64,000 nt of DNA from Ecdyonurus torrentis (taxonomy: Eukaryota; Arthropoda; Insecta; Ephemeroptera; Heptageniidae). A program made the position numbers and the translations under genes. The stretch is from assembly GCA_949318235.1 (NCBI GenBank), contig OX439127.1, positions 29,154,953-29,218,952 on the forward strand, written 5' to 3'. A model generated the notes under the pieces. It worked only from the letters and a program-made list of their open reading frames with translations. It was not told the DNA's origin and made no database searches. Below are positions 15,182 through 25,905 of the stretch, one piece after another. Positions within the stretch are counted from its first letter, which is position 1, and every line of letters starts with the position of its first letter.

Positions 15182-15396
15182 AAGAAGACCGCGTGCGATA
15201 CACGTGAAGGCCAGTGTCTCGAGCCCACCAGCATTACCTGGCACGTTTGAGAGTAGCCTGCTGGTGCACACATCACAGTTTTTAAAGTGAACCATAAGCC
15301 TTTGTTGACGGAAGAATTTTCGAGCAAAAACTTGTCATTTCTTTATTATTTGTAACATTTAAAATATTTTTTAATACTATAAATTGTTTGAGGATA

Positions 15397-15404
15397 GAAA
15401 CAAT
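15397..15404. repeat. 8-bp target-site duplication, left copy
   Basis: GAAACAAT immediately precedes the CAGGGCCGGC terminus. The identical octamer follows the right terminus at 16732-16739. An 8-bp duplication is diagnostic of hAT-superfamily insertion. Confidence 0.92.
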
Positions 15405-16062
15405 CAGGGCCGGCTTGGGAGCTAAAAGCCCGCGGTCCGGGAGAAAAAAAAGGGCCGCATCCCAACGAGGGGTCTGGGGGGCGCCAGCCCCCCAGTTTAT
15501 GCCGCAGGCGAAAATTTGTTTAAAAGGGGACGTGGCACGTGGATTTTTGGTTAACTCTGAACTAAATTTTTATTGTTTCACTCTTCCAGAGAAATTAAAA
15601 TTATTCCTTAGCAAGCTTTAAAAATTTAGAGAACAAAAATGGATAAATAATAGAAGAAAAAGATACTTCTTCATTAAAGTAAAGAAATACTTTTATGTGT
15701 TTATGTTAGAAATTATTGAGATAAAAAAATGCAAAAAAAAAGTGAAAAAAACAACAACAAAAAAAAAAAAAACAACAACAACAAAAAAAAAAAAAAAAAA
15801 AAAAAAAATAGCAAGAACGTATATTATATTATGTAAGTTTATAATTAGAGCTATGAAAAGTTTAATTATTTTTAGAACGGTTGACTTTAAGCCCGAGTTA
15901 TGCTTGAAATCTTAAATCCAAAAAATGAGCTACAACTTGTTAAAACTGGATGTTTGAGCAGATATTCAAAAATGATCTCTCGAACCTATATCAAAAAAAG
16001 TCCGCTTTTCATTGTATACAAAAATAATGATTGTTATTTAAGTCAAAAGTCATAAATTATAA

Positions 16063-16100
<38 letters not shown>

Positions 16101-16731
16101 CTTTAAAATTCTAAAGAAATTTGCACGCGTCTTTCATGGGTTGAACTGGAGCTGGCTCGTTCTTGAGCTAAAAGCTCAAACCCCAGGTACATTTTTGTTT
16201 AATTTCTTTTAAGGGTACCCTAAGATTTGGCCCGGGTGGGAGCTCGAACCGGTTTATATTGCAGCTACAATATTGTACACATATTATAAAAAAAGGAGGA
16301 ATAATGCTGATGTGAGCCATTGAATTCAGCGCGCGTGGGGCTTAAATCGTTTAAAAAAATTTAATATTAAATTTAAAAGCTTTCAAAAATATAATAATAT
16401 ACAAGAAGCAAAGGGAAGAAACAAAAATACGACAGGTTTAAAAAATACATTACTAAAAGTGACAATTTCAGGGAACAACGCTAATCTTTCTTTTATTAAA
16501 AACAAAAGCATAAATAAAAAAATTAAAATAAAATGTGCGAATCTTTTCAAATCAATTTTACACTTCCTTTTCCTTTCCTTTCCTTTTTTTTTTTTTTTTT
16601 TTTTTTTCTTTCTATTTTTCTTTCTATTTTTTTTCTCTCTTTCTCTTTTTTTCCCCCAAAATAAAAGGCCCGCAAAAGCAAAGGCCCGGTCCGGGTTCCC
16701 GGACTAAGGCCTTATGCCAAAGCCGGCCCTG
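15405..16731. mobile_element. Non-autonomous hAT element, 1327 bp
   Basis: The left end reads CAGGGCCGGCTTGGGAGC. The right end, in reverse complement, reads CAGGGCCGGCTTTGGCATAA, so the terminal inverted repeats share an exact CAGGGCCGGCTT core. Looser similarity continues inward (GGTCCGGGAG on the left; AGTCCGGGAACC in the reversed right end). Exact GAAACAAT octamers flank both ends. The tips are strikingly GC-rich, while the interior holds A-rich (15720-15808) and pyrimidine-rich (16561-16660) tracts and a (TAA) array near 16063-16097. No transposase frame is visible, so the element would need an enzyme supplied in trans. The intact duplication suggests a fairly recent insertion into the older inverted-repeat structure. 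Confidence 0.9.
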
Positions 16732-16739
16732 GAAACAAT
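16732..16739. repeat. 8-bp target-site duplication, right copy
   Basis: GAAACAAT, identical to 15397-15404, directly abuts the GCCGGCCCTG terminus. Confidence 0.92.
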
Positions 16740-17196
16740 TACCTTATGGTATTGTAACTTTTTTATTTTGAAATGATTTTTGTCATTTAAAAACAAATAT
16801 AAAATGTTGGTTTTTACTTTTTTAAATATTTTTTAAATAATACAATTTATAATAAATTATTGATATCAATGTATTTGCAATATTTTGTAATATTTAAATT
16901 TCTATTTTCTTATTTGTGTAAACAGAGTAAGAAAAGGCACTGTATTTTTTAATGCTGTAATACGAGAACACTATTATTGACTACAAATTTTAATATTGTA
17001 ATTTTTATGGCCTTAATAAATAATTTAAAACTTAAATATCAAAGTACTGATCAATTATTATATTTTAATTATAAGAATATAAGGATTTCTTATTTTTATA
17101 ATTTTTATGAATAAACTAATAAAAATAATAACACTTGGTAACTACAATAAGAAAGGTGAATTGAAATTTTTTGTTGAGTTGATGATATTTTTGGGA

Positions 17197-17385
17197 AGCG
17201 CTTTCAAAAATTTTGAGGCGTTATTTTTTCTTAGGACGATTGGAGCATGTGATTTACTTTCCGAAATAAATACCTGATTGATTACGTCAAAGGCTTTTTA
17301 AGTTGATGGTTAAAAAGTAATTAAAAATACTTCCCATGCTCCAATCGTTGTAAGAAATAATAGCGCCTCAAAATGTTTTAACGCT
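17197..17385. mobile_element. Foldback MITE, 189 bp
   Basis: The left arm (17197-17249) and right arm (17335-17385) are inverted copies. They share the blocks TTTTGAGGCG, TTTCTTA and ACGATTGGAGCATG. About 85 bp of unrelated AT-rich sequence lies between. The arms make up more than half of the element, as in typical MITEs. Target duplication is not clear. It lies inside the larger inverted-repeat structure and so was probably inserted into it. Confidence 0.7.
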
Positions 17386-17875
17386 GTATTCTAAAATGCC
17401 ATAAAAAGTGGGGCTAAAAAAAAGTCACGTACCTTCCTCATTCTTTATTATGTCCTTTTTCCTCTTCTATTATAGCATAAATAAATTTACTTGAAAAAAA
17501 AATGATTTTATTAAATGTTACTTTTTTAGCATTCTTATTTAAATCCTCATATAAATAAAAGATTTATTTTTTCTGATTCACTCACAAAAGGATATAAAAA
17601 CTCTCTAAGTTTTGAAAATCTTGTAACTGAATTTAAAAAATAATAATAATTAAAGATTCTTTAAATATAATTGTTAGTTTTAACGGGAAATAATCTTTAA
17701 CAATAATCCACAATAGTTTTAATTCAATAATATTGACTTATAAAAGCATCAAAATTATAGTAGAAAAAGTCAAAGTATAATTTCTTACGAAACGATGTTT
17801 TACTTATAGTAACAATACTTTTATAGTACAGTTGTGACGTAAGAGCTCTGTGCACCTTCTTCTTACTCATAATAT

Positions 17876-18483
17876 TACAGCGCTGCCACACTTACCTTTT
17901 ATCTCTTTCTCTTTTATAGCAATTTTGGAAAAAAATACATAAATATGTATTTAATTATTTAGGTAACTTCCACAAGGGATATTTGAATACAATTTAACAT
18001 CGCGTTGCAGCAATACTTTTAATTTAAATTTAACAAAGCAATTTTTAAATGTAATACATACGAGAAAAGTTACCTGTGCTTTTCTCCAAAAATTATCAAA
18101 TTGAAAAAAATATGATTTTTTTTGTAAATAAAAAAATTTTAAAACAATAGTTTTAATCTCCATAATTTTTTATACCTCTGGTAAGAAAACTAATTTTTTT
18201 AAGTAAATACTTGAAAAACTACGGACTATGAAAGTTACACTTGGCGAAAAAACTGTGAAAAAAACACGTTTTTTGGTCTGAAATTATTCATAGCTAAATG
18301 ACAATTACTGCCATATAATTTTTAAAAGTATTGTCAAAGAGCTGAATAAACAAACTTTACGGAACTATAAATTGTAATTTTTTTGCATAATTATAAATAA
18401 AGTTATTGGCACTTGAGTAGAGTGCCTCTCGAAACTCGCAGCGGTTAAGGCACGAGGTTACTATTTGATTTTCTCGATATATG
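17876..18483 (-). repeat. Right arm of large inverted repeat
   Basis: Reverse-complement partner of 14573-15181. The outermost block at 18461-18483 mirrors the left outer end closely. Confidence 0.7.
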
Positions 18484-18642
18484 AAAAATCGGGGTGTCTT
18501 TCAAAGAAAGGTCACATTTGTCGTGTTTGGAAGTTTGGGAGGAAAAGCCTAAGGGGAATAAGAGTGAGATGTATGGGTACTTCAGAAAGATACATAGCTA
18601 GCCTAGTCTACTAGCAAGCAGGTCGACAGGCTGGGGCTGGGA
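18484..18642. other. Unclassified GC-richer patch
   Basis: About 160 bp with clearly higher GC than its surroundings, including GGCTGGGGCTGGGATAT at the right end and a run of (AT) after it. It has no clear frame and no copy elsewhere in the window. It may be a fragment of another element inserted next to the inverted repeat. Confidence 0.35.
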
Positions 18643-19398
18643 TATATTATATATATATATATATATTTTTTATACTGCCATTTCAAGCAAACACAACAAC
18701 AATAACAAAACAACAACAAATTGAAATACTCAATCTAAATACTCAATAGTAATGTGTATATTTTATTTAATAATTGAATGATCCAGTGTTATTGTATAAT
18801 ATGTCCTTTATCAAATAATGAAAATAAATTTTGTTTTTTATAATACTGAACGTTTTCAGTATTAAGACGTAAAACAAGGAAATACTTGAACAAGGTAACT
18901 GCCTTGTAAAGTAAATATACATTTACTGTAACTTCAAAAATTTTATAATAATAAAATCATATTATATCAAGAGAAAAGAAAATATTATACTTTTTTATTA
19001 CCAGAAAGTAAACATTTGCTTTCATAACTGAGTTCAATTGCTTTTTATGTTTAAACTTGAAAAAAAAAAATGAGAGAGATAGATACTACCTTATATCGTA
19101 ATTCCCCCTCTAGCAATTGAGTACTGTGTATGTATGTGCATGTCCTCCAATATAAACTTAGTATATCATAACCATAAAGCAAGGGCAGGGAAAAGATAAA
19201 TTGAAAGAAAAAATGTTTAGTAAATATTGAATATAGCAAATTGACAAACGTAAATCAAACAAGCCTCCAGCAATATCAATTGCCATTTCAAGTCACGTCC
19301 CAACATGTTCAATAGGTACGTCGATCAACCAAAAAGAAGAAAACGAAGGAGAGAAAAAAAAAAGGAAAAATATATATAAAAATAAATGTACGTAAATT

Positions 19399-19400
<2 letters not shown>
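18643..19400. other. Gene-free AT-rich DNA
   Basis: There is a (TA) array at about 18645-18667 and CAACAACAA-type runs near 18689-18720. No gene is recognised. Confidence 0.55.

Positions 19401-19453
<53 letters not shown>
19401..19453. repeat. (GA)n microsatellite
   Basis: A perfect GA array of about 53 bp. Confidence 0.97.
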
Positions 19454-19456
<3 letters not shown>

Positions 19457-20342
19457 GAAAGAATTTGTTTCAACCCACAAAATTTAACATGTAAAGCATG
19501 ACTCTTGCATAGTAATATAAATATATTGGAGTGTAACATATTTTATTATTATATAGGAGACGCGAGCAAATAACACAGTGTCATACATATAGTTAAACGT
19601 GCAAGGCAACACCATAGTATACTGTACAATAGCACATGCACTGTTTCACAACTACTCACCAATTGCTACCAGCAACTTTTAAAGGCATAAAAGCTCTTTC
19701 TCTTTGCAAACTTTCCTTCTATAAGAACAAAACTTCGAGTGTGCTTTGGAATTAGTAAAGTTGGAAAATACTAAACCTTAAGCTTTTCAGTATCGTCTTT
19801 TTTTTTTTTTTTTCCCCACCCTATATATTCTTTTTCTTTTAACAACATTTTGGTGCATAACTTACAAAAGAATAGCATAATTAAAAGAACAAAAAAAATG
19901 TTTTAAACTTGATATATTTTATAGATTAAATTTCATAACAGTGTAAAAGTTACGACATAAAATAACTGAAATGTATTAAGTTCCATGTAAATTATTATTT
20001 TCTTGGGAAAATTCCATAGCGCTTGATGCTTTTTTTTTTCTTTAATATAAATATTATACAGATTTATCAATATTTATATTTTTGCAATGTGCATGCAATT
20101 AAACTTATGCAAATGAACACGGGGGTACTATTGAAACTTAATCTTAATATACATCTAAACATAATGAAATATCATTGGTCATTACCTAAAACAGTTTATT
20201 AAGTCAGGAATTAAAAATTATTACTACTTTATTATGATTGTAAATTGCTACACATTAAATAATGCGTGAAGCAAATTAGTACCTACCATAAATTTGAAAA
20301 AGTATTCTCTACGTAACATGAACACTAAGACATAGATATAAC
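19454..20342. other. Gene-free AT-rich DNA
   Basis: Nothing coding or repetitive is recognised beyond a T15 run near 19800. Confidence 0.55.
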
Positions 20343-20382
20343 ATTGTAAGCCATTGAGTAAATAGAACGTAATTTTGGCTTA
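20343..20382 (+). repeat. 40-bp hairpin repeat, copy 1
   Basis: ATTGTAAGCCATTGAG begins a 40-bp segment that recurs at 20978-21017 with 37 of 40 positions identical. The ends GTAAGCCA and TGGCTTAC are exact reverse complements, giving an 8-bp stem. Confidence 0.6.
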
Positions 20383-20977
20383 CCATACGAGTATAATATC
20401 ATATATAATATTTATAATACTACAAGTATGAACCTGAAAAGAAACTTGCTTAACTTATCTGATACAAAGAGGAAAAAAAAAAACATGAAAAACAGACCAG
20501 TAAGCGTTAAAAACAAGGTTCAAATTTATAATACGACCCATTTAGCCCTATAATAATATAAAATACGCATTTATATTTGTTTTTAGCGCAATGCTGAATA
20601 ACAAACATTCAAAAGTATAATCAATAGTTAATCGCTAACAACTTTTTAGAAGAAATTACTTCAAGACATGTAATAATATTACTGCAAGTAAAGGTACAAT
20701 GGAGCATGTATATATCAAACAAAAATAAGTAAATAAAAACACAGTAATTATTATCACCATTGATATATTCATAATTATTTAAAGCAATTAAAATAATGGT
20801 CAAAATAAAGTATCAAAATTGCTTCAAATATCGAATCAGTAATATAATATTTATACTGTACATACATACACATATATATAATTATACAAAATACTCAAGA
20901 AATAGAAGCTAAAAAATATATACAAATATATAAATTAGATTGACGAATACACTATAGAGAATGTAAAGTATTATATC

Positions 20978-21017
20978 ATTGTAAGCCATTGAGCAAACAG
21001 AACGTAATTTTGGTTTA
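20978..21017 (+). repeat. 40-bp hairpin repeat, copy 2
   Basis: Second copy of 20343-20382, in the same orientation and 635 bp downstream. The substitution in the right stem (GGTTTA for GGCTTA) still allows a G-U pair if the sequence is transcribed. Confidence 0.6.
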
Positions 21018-22503
21018 TACGTTAAAAAATGTCATAGGAAAAAAAAAATGAAGGGAAAAAAAAGAAGTAGTTATGGAATGAAAGAAGGCAATAATATACC
21101 GACAAGAGAGATGAGATGAATACATTGTGATGATTTGAAGCCAAGAAAAGCACCTCCCGAGATTTTTTTTTATTATATTTTTTCTTTTTCATTTTTCTTT
21201 CTATAATGAGACAGACTATATTCTTGAGGCGTCTAGAAAAAAATAGGACTAACTTAATATTTTCTCGTCGTCTGAGATCATGAGAATAGTTTTATGTATA
21301 AAAATGAAAACTATGGTTACACTAGTAACCACAGTATGTATATAAAGTATAACAATTGTAACATAATGTAAGTCAAGTGTAAACATCAAGATGAACCTCC
21401 ATTTTAAATATCTTTGCTAAATGGTTCAATCTAAAAATACAAGTATTATTATTAGTATTATTTCTGCTAACTTTCCCTCCCCCACTTTTTTTCCCCTTCT
21501 TTACATAAAACTTAAACCAGCTTTAAACTTTTTTATCTTCTGTCAAATAAATTATTTTAAGCGCCAGAAATAAATTACATTTAAAAATAAATCTAAAATA
21601 TCATTTCCGTAAACATTTTTTATTTATATAAAAAAAAAAGCGTGAGAAAAGAATTATTATTAAAACTTTTTTTTTAGTCATTTATTGAGTTAGAGATAAA
21701 TAGATTTAAAAAAAAATTCGTTATTTCTATCGTGATGATGTTGTCTTATGTCTTTCTCTTTCTATCTTTCTCTCTTCAATTTTTAAATAAGTTTAAAAAA
21801 TCTGTAGTTATAATAAATTTAAATTGAATACGCGAGACGTATATACATAAACCTGAAAGTTTGATTCATTTAATAAGCAGCTCACCAAATTTATGTCGTT
21901 AAACTTAAAACATCAAGTTTAAAACTCACAGAGTTACTATATAACAATTTCATATTTTACTTTGCTTTTACGATAGTTTTCAAGAACTCGCACGTAATAA
22001 TAATTACTGCAATAACTCTATTCTACTTAAAGTTAAATAAAAGAGAATAATCGTTACAACTTCATTTTGAGAATAATAAAATATCAAAATGAGTTTCTTT
22101 ACGGGGAAAAAAAAAACTTTTTTTTTACAACTGTTACATTACATTACAATTTATATTGTTGAAAGTAGTGCAATAAAAAAATCAATTAATTTTGCTACCA
22201 GATAAAAAAAAAATAGCCATTGGAAAGAAAACAATAGAGTACTGAAGATTGATAGTAGGAAAGCTAATTTGAAAAGAAAGAAAGAAAGAAAAAAAAAAAC
22301 ATTGATTTATTTTCTGAACGACACGTTCTTTCTACTTTTTCGTGTTAAGCACGACAAGTACACTAAATCACGTAGATAGAAGGAGAGACAAGCAGAGACA
22401 GAGAACGTATGATATAGAGAGACAGTTAGAGACACAGATAAAGACCGCGTGCATGAAATCACGTACACAAAGACACAGGAACATTAAGATACAGAAACGG
22501 GTG
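21018..22503. other. Gene-free AT-rich DNA
   Basis: No gene is seen. Short purine-rich runs appear from about 22270. The 102-codon frame at 22342-22650 is a read-through of the GA array and its degenerate GACAGAGA-like flank. Confidence 0.55.

Positions 22504-22575
<72 letters not shown>
22504..22575. repeat. (GA)n microsatellite with degenerate flank
   Basis: A perfect GA array of about 70 bp. It is preceded by some 120 bp of decayed GA/ACAGA-rich sequence. Confidence 0.97.
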
Positions 22576-22577
<2 letters not shown>

Positions 22578-23691
22578 CTACATTCAGAAAAAAATCCTTG
22601 ATCTTAATGGTTTAAAATTGCATACTTATAAGGTAAGTTTTTTTCAGTAACAAAGGTATCTTGTAAACCAACACAAGATTGTTACAAACACCCGTAAGTT
22701 TTAACACTTAACCACTAGTTGAACCGTAGTTAAGTTGTTATTTTGATTTTTTGCAGCATAATTGTAAAAAAAAAAAAAGTTAACTAAGGCTTAACTAGAG
22801 TTTGCAACAAAGAGCGGTTAGAAAATTATTGAATATGTATGTAATCATCTTGATTCAAAAATACAATTAACAACGTAACGCTTAAGGATGATAACAGTTA
22901 GTTCCACAATTACACCAAAACATCTTGATATAGATTTGTTCTTTTACCATATAACGATGAGTTTGTTTATGTAATATTATTCGCAGTCATGTTATTTTAA
23001 GAAAAGCAAAAGAATAATAAATAATCATTAAGAAGAAAAAAAAAAGTCTAATGTAAATAACACAGCCGTTGGCTGTTTATTCACTGATGGAGTCTTATTT
23101 ACATGATTTTCTCGAGTGTATACAAAAATGCATCAACAATGAAACTTTTTTTTTTCTTTACGCTTAAGGCATTAAGAGTTTCAAATAACGAGCTCTGCTA
23201 ACTTGTATTATAAAATACTACGTGATTATGTGCTAAATGAAAACAGAATACATAGGTAACGTTCACCTTTTTAAAACGCTTCAAGCAATACTTGTTATTC
23301 TCTGAAAGTTGCACCCATTTGATACACTAACAAAACTTACTTCCATCAAATTTTGCAAACATTTTCACATTTCATAACAAAACAAAGCTCAGTAGCTGTA
23401 TAATGTTACTGTAATCCAATGTTTCAGCACTAAATTATTATAATGTTTTCCTTTTTCATTGTTATTTATTGTCTTAATTTGTATCACAACACACAATATT
23501 AAATTTAGGTTTGATATAAGTCAAAAGTGAAACGAAACTTCCATTGTGAGTGCATAATGTTATGTTATACTTGCTTTTGATGGTGCTGTTTAATTATGTA
23601 TAAAGTACATACTACACATATGAACGCATAATTATTAAGTACATATGCAAACGAGAAAAATACTAAATGTCTTGTTAGTCTTTTATATACA

Positions 23692-23692
<1 letters not shown>

Positions 23693-23748
<56 letters not shown>
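23693..23748. repeat. (TA)n microsatellite
   Basis: A perfect TA array of about 56 bp. Confidence 0.97.
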
Positions 23749-23751
<3 letters not shown>

Positions 23752-23950
23752 GGAACAATTTTTAATGAGTAAAATAATTAATGATCCGCATAGTGACTAT
23801 AGCAGCCCTTTATTTAACACACAATTTTTAACACTTTTAAGTGCAAATTTTTATTACAGAATTAATGTAAGGTTATTTATTATCATTATAATAACCCTAA
23901 TGTAATGTAAAAAATACATTCAGGGTATAGGGTTAATGGTTAACTGAGTC

Positions 23951-23976
23951 CGGGGGGAAGGGGGGGGGGAGAGGGG
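23951..23976 (+). other. Extreme G-run cluster, G-quadruplex-prone
   Basis: Runs of 6, 10 and 4 guanines are separated by AA and AGA within 26 bp. Enough G-tracts exist for an intramolecular quadruplex, because the 10-G run can supply two strands. It stands alone in very AT-rich DNA. Confidence 0.6.
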
Positions 23977-24054
23977 TAGCATTAAATAAAATTTCTTATG
24001 CAGATTTTATGTATATGTTTACTTGTCTGTAAAAGTGTTCATCTAATATGTGTA

Positions 24055-24057
<3 letters not shown>

Positions 24058-24096
<39 letters not shown>
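24058..24096. repeat. (TA)n microsatellite
   Basis: A perfect AT array of about 39 bp. Confidence 0.95.
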
Positions 24097-24098
<2 letters not shown>

Positions 24099-25213
24099 CG
24101 ATTAAAACTTTCAATTTTTAGTAAGCAAAACCTAACTTAAAATACAAAATCAATTAGAATGAAATGCAGATTATTGTAGCTTACACTGAAATAGCAAATA
24201 TATTATATCCAAATGTTTCTTTTAAGACTGATTGCTATTCACTTTCAATGCTATTATTTAAATCATACGCAATTTCTTTATTTTACATTAACAATAGTAA
24301 TCAGCACTTACAAAGGAAAAAAAATTTCATCAAAAATATGATATTCATTTTATTTTAGATTAAAAGACTTCTATAAATTTTAATACAGAGAGAGACAGAG
24401 AGAGAGAGAGAAATAGGTATATTTTTATACAGATGTCATTCACAAATCCAATCGACATTTTTCATGTTTTGTAGATATTTTTAATAATATATTATACGAC
24501 TACGATTTATTTTAAACATTACGAACCGTATGACCTTTAACATATAACAAAAAAATATATATATTTTGTTAACATAATAAATGAAATTTTTGGATAAATA
24601 TATAGCTTCTCGTAACATTATAATTAATGTTTATTTTGTGGAGTATTGCTCTCGTCCACAATTATTATTGTAAGTTTGATTTTCTATGTTCAAACAATAT
24701 TTTATTTGAATAATGTAATATTTAACGGGAAACTATTTCTATTTTTTCAGTACAATGTTATATAATATATTAATACATCTAAGTAATAATTTATGGAAGT
24801 AAACAAGAAAAAAAAATTTAGTAACAGTGTTTTTTTGTTGTTGTTGTTTTTTTACGGTTTTTGCGCATCACTACAGAATTGAAATTTAACGTTTACAACA
24901 GTGTACTTTCAATTTTTTTCCCTTCCCTTTACTTGTTTTCTACGTTTTAATAACATATTTACAAATATATATGATAAAGTATAATATATAATGTTATAAT
25001 GTATAAAAATAATATTATACTGTACAGTATAGTTGTTTTTTAACCCAGTGTTAATTTTGTGCAATTTTATAAGTAATTATCGACTAAACTTTGAATTCGT
25101 GTATAATTATTGGAAAAGAAATTTACATTACGAAACATTGATTGTATTTTTATAGAAACAAAATTGATTTTTTATTTCATAAAAGTCATTTAATAACACC
25201 TCAAGATTGTATG
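24097..25213. other. Gene-free AT-rich DNA
   Basis: Short frames only. A small GA-rich patch lies at about 24388-24412. Confidence 0.55.
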
Positions 25214-25295
25214 TACCGCAAGGAAATGAAAAACCTGCACAACTATAGACTGAAAAGCATCATTAAAATTGCAGGTTATTCATTTCATTTCGGTA
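25214..25295 (+). repeat. 82-bp foldback repeat, copy 1
   Basis: The left arm, starting GTACCGCAAGGAAATG, and the right arm, ending CATTTCATTTCGGTA, are near inverse copies about 28 bp long. An exact AACCTGCA/TGCAGGTT segment lies at the base of the loop. The same unit recurs at 49376-49462. Its passage through a 96-codon open frame (25142-25432) appears incidental. It may be a short MITE or a small-RNA hairpin. Confidence 0.6.
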
Positions 25296-25799
25296 TATTG
25301 AAATATTTTCTACAAGAACAAAATCTAACTAAAATGTGGCATAATGTCGCTATTATAGAAAATACAGTGTGTATAAATGAACCAACCGATAAGGCTATGC
25401 CTTGGTTGGATTTTGCTTTAATAATATGTTGAAAATAAAATAAAAATTATTTTGTATAATAATTATACCTACATATATACTACGTATAAAAATGTTTATA
25501 TTATTATGTATTGTACATCATTTTGTACAGTGTTTTTGTATAGTGTTTTGGTGTTTTTTTATGATAATTATTATTATTATTTGTTTTATCGGTCTTATTT
25601 ATTAGTATAATAATTAATATTTTGAATAATATAAGGCTAAGAAAGTAAAAAATTAAAATATGTTGAAAATAAATAGATTTTTTAAAAAGTTGTAACAAGT
25701 TTAAATGTAAGGTATTTTTAATTATCATTATTGTAACAACAAATTGCACTGTTAAAAGTAGCGCTACCTCATGAAGTATTTTTGTTGTTCATATTTTTT

Positions 25800-25905
25800 G
25801 TTATAACTTCTATTATGTAAATTTATGTTGTAATATTCTGGTAAAGAACATATTATGGCTGAAATAGCCGTGTATGTTTCTTAAATAAAATATTATTATT
25901 ATTAT
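25800..25905 (+). mobile_element. LINE-like 3' end with (ATT)n tail
   Basis: The segment ends TTCTTAAATAAAATATTATT with further ATT units. Just upstream is a compact stem-loop, GGCT-GAAAT-AGCC (25857-25869). A small hairpin followed by a short-unit 3' microsatellite is the usual terminus of CR1/L2/Jockey-type non-LTR retrotransposons. No upstream reverse-transcriptase frame is recognised, so the element is 5'-truncated or decayed. Confidence 0.45.

Larger units (their letters stand above)
14573..18483. mobile_element. Large inverted-repeat (foldback) structure with nested insertions
   Basis: Two long arms face each other: 14573-15181 (609 bp) and 17876-18483 (608 bp). Reading the right arm in reverse complement, the match begins CATAT.TCGAGAAAATC at both outer ends. 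It can be followed through shared blocks such as CGTGTTTTTTTCA, AGTCCGTAG, AGGTATAAAAAATTAT and CGCTGTA at the inner ends. The arms are diverged but nearly equal in length. The interior holds a complete hAT element (15405-16731) and a smaller foldback MITE (17197-17385). I found no transposase frame and no clear outer target duplication. It could be one foldback or long-TIR DNA element, or two copies of one repeat inserted head to head. Confidence 0.7.

Noticed and set aside
16130..16260. GAGCTCGAACC and nearby words considered as a tRNA B-box or tRNA-derived SINE
   Set aside because: No matching A box, no acceptor stem, and the stretch lies inside the hAT element.
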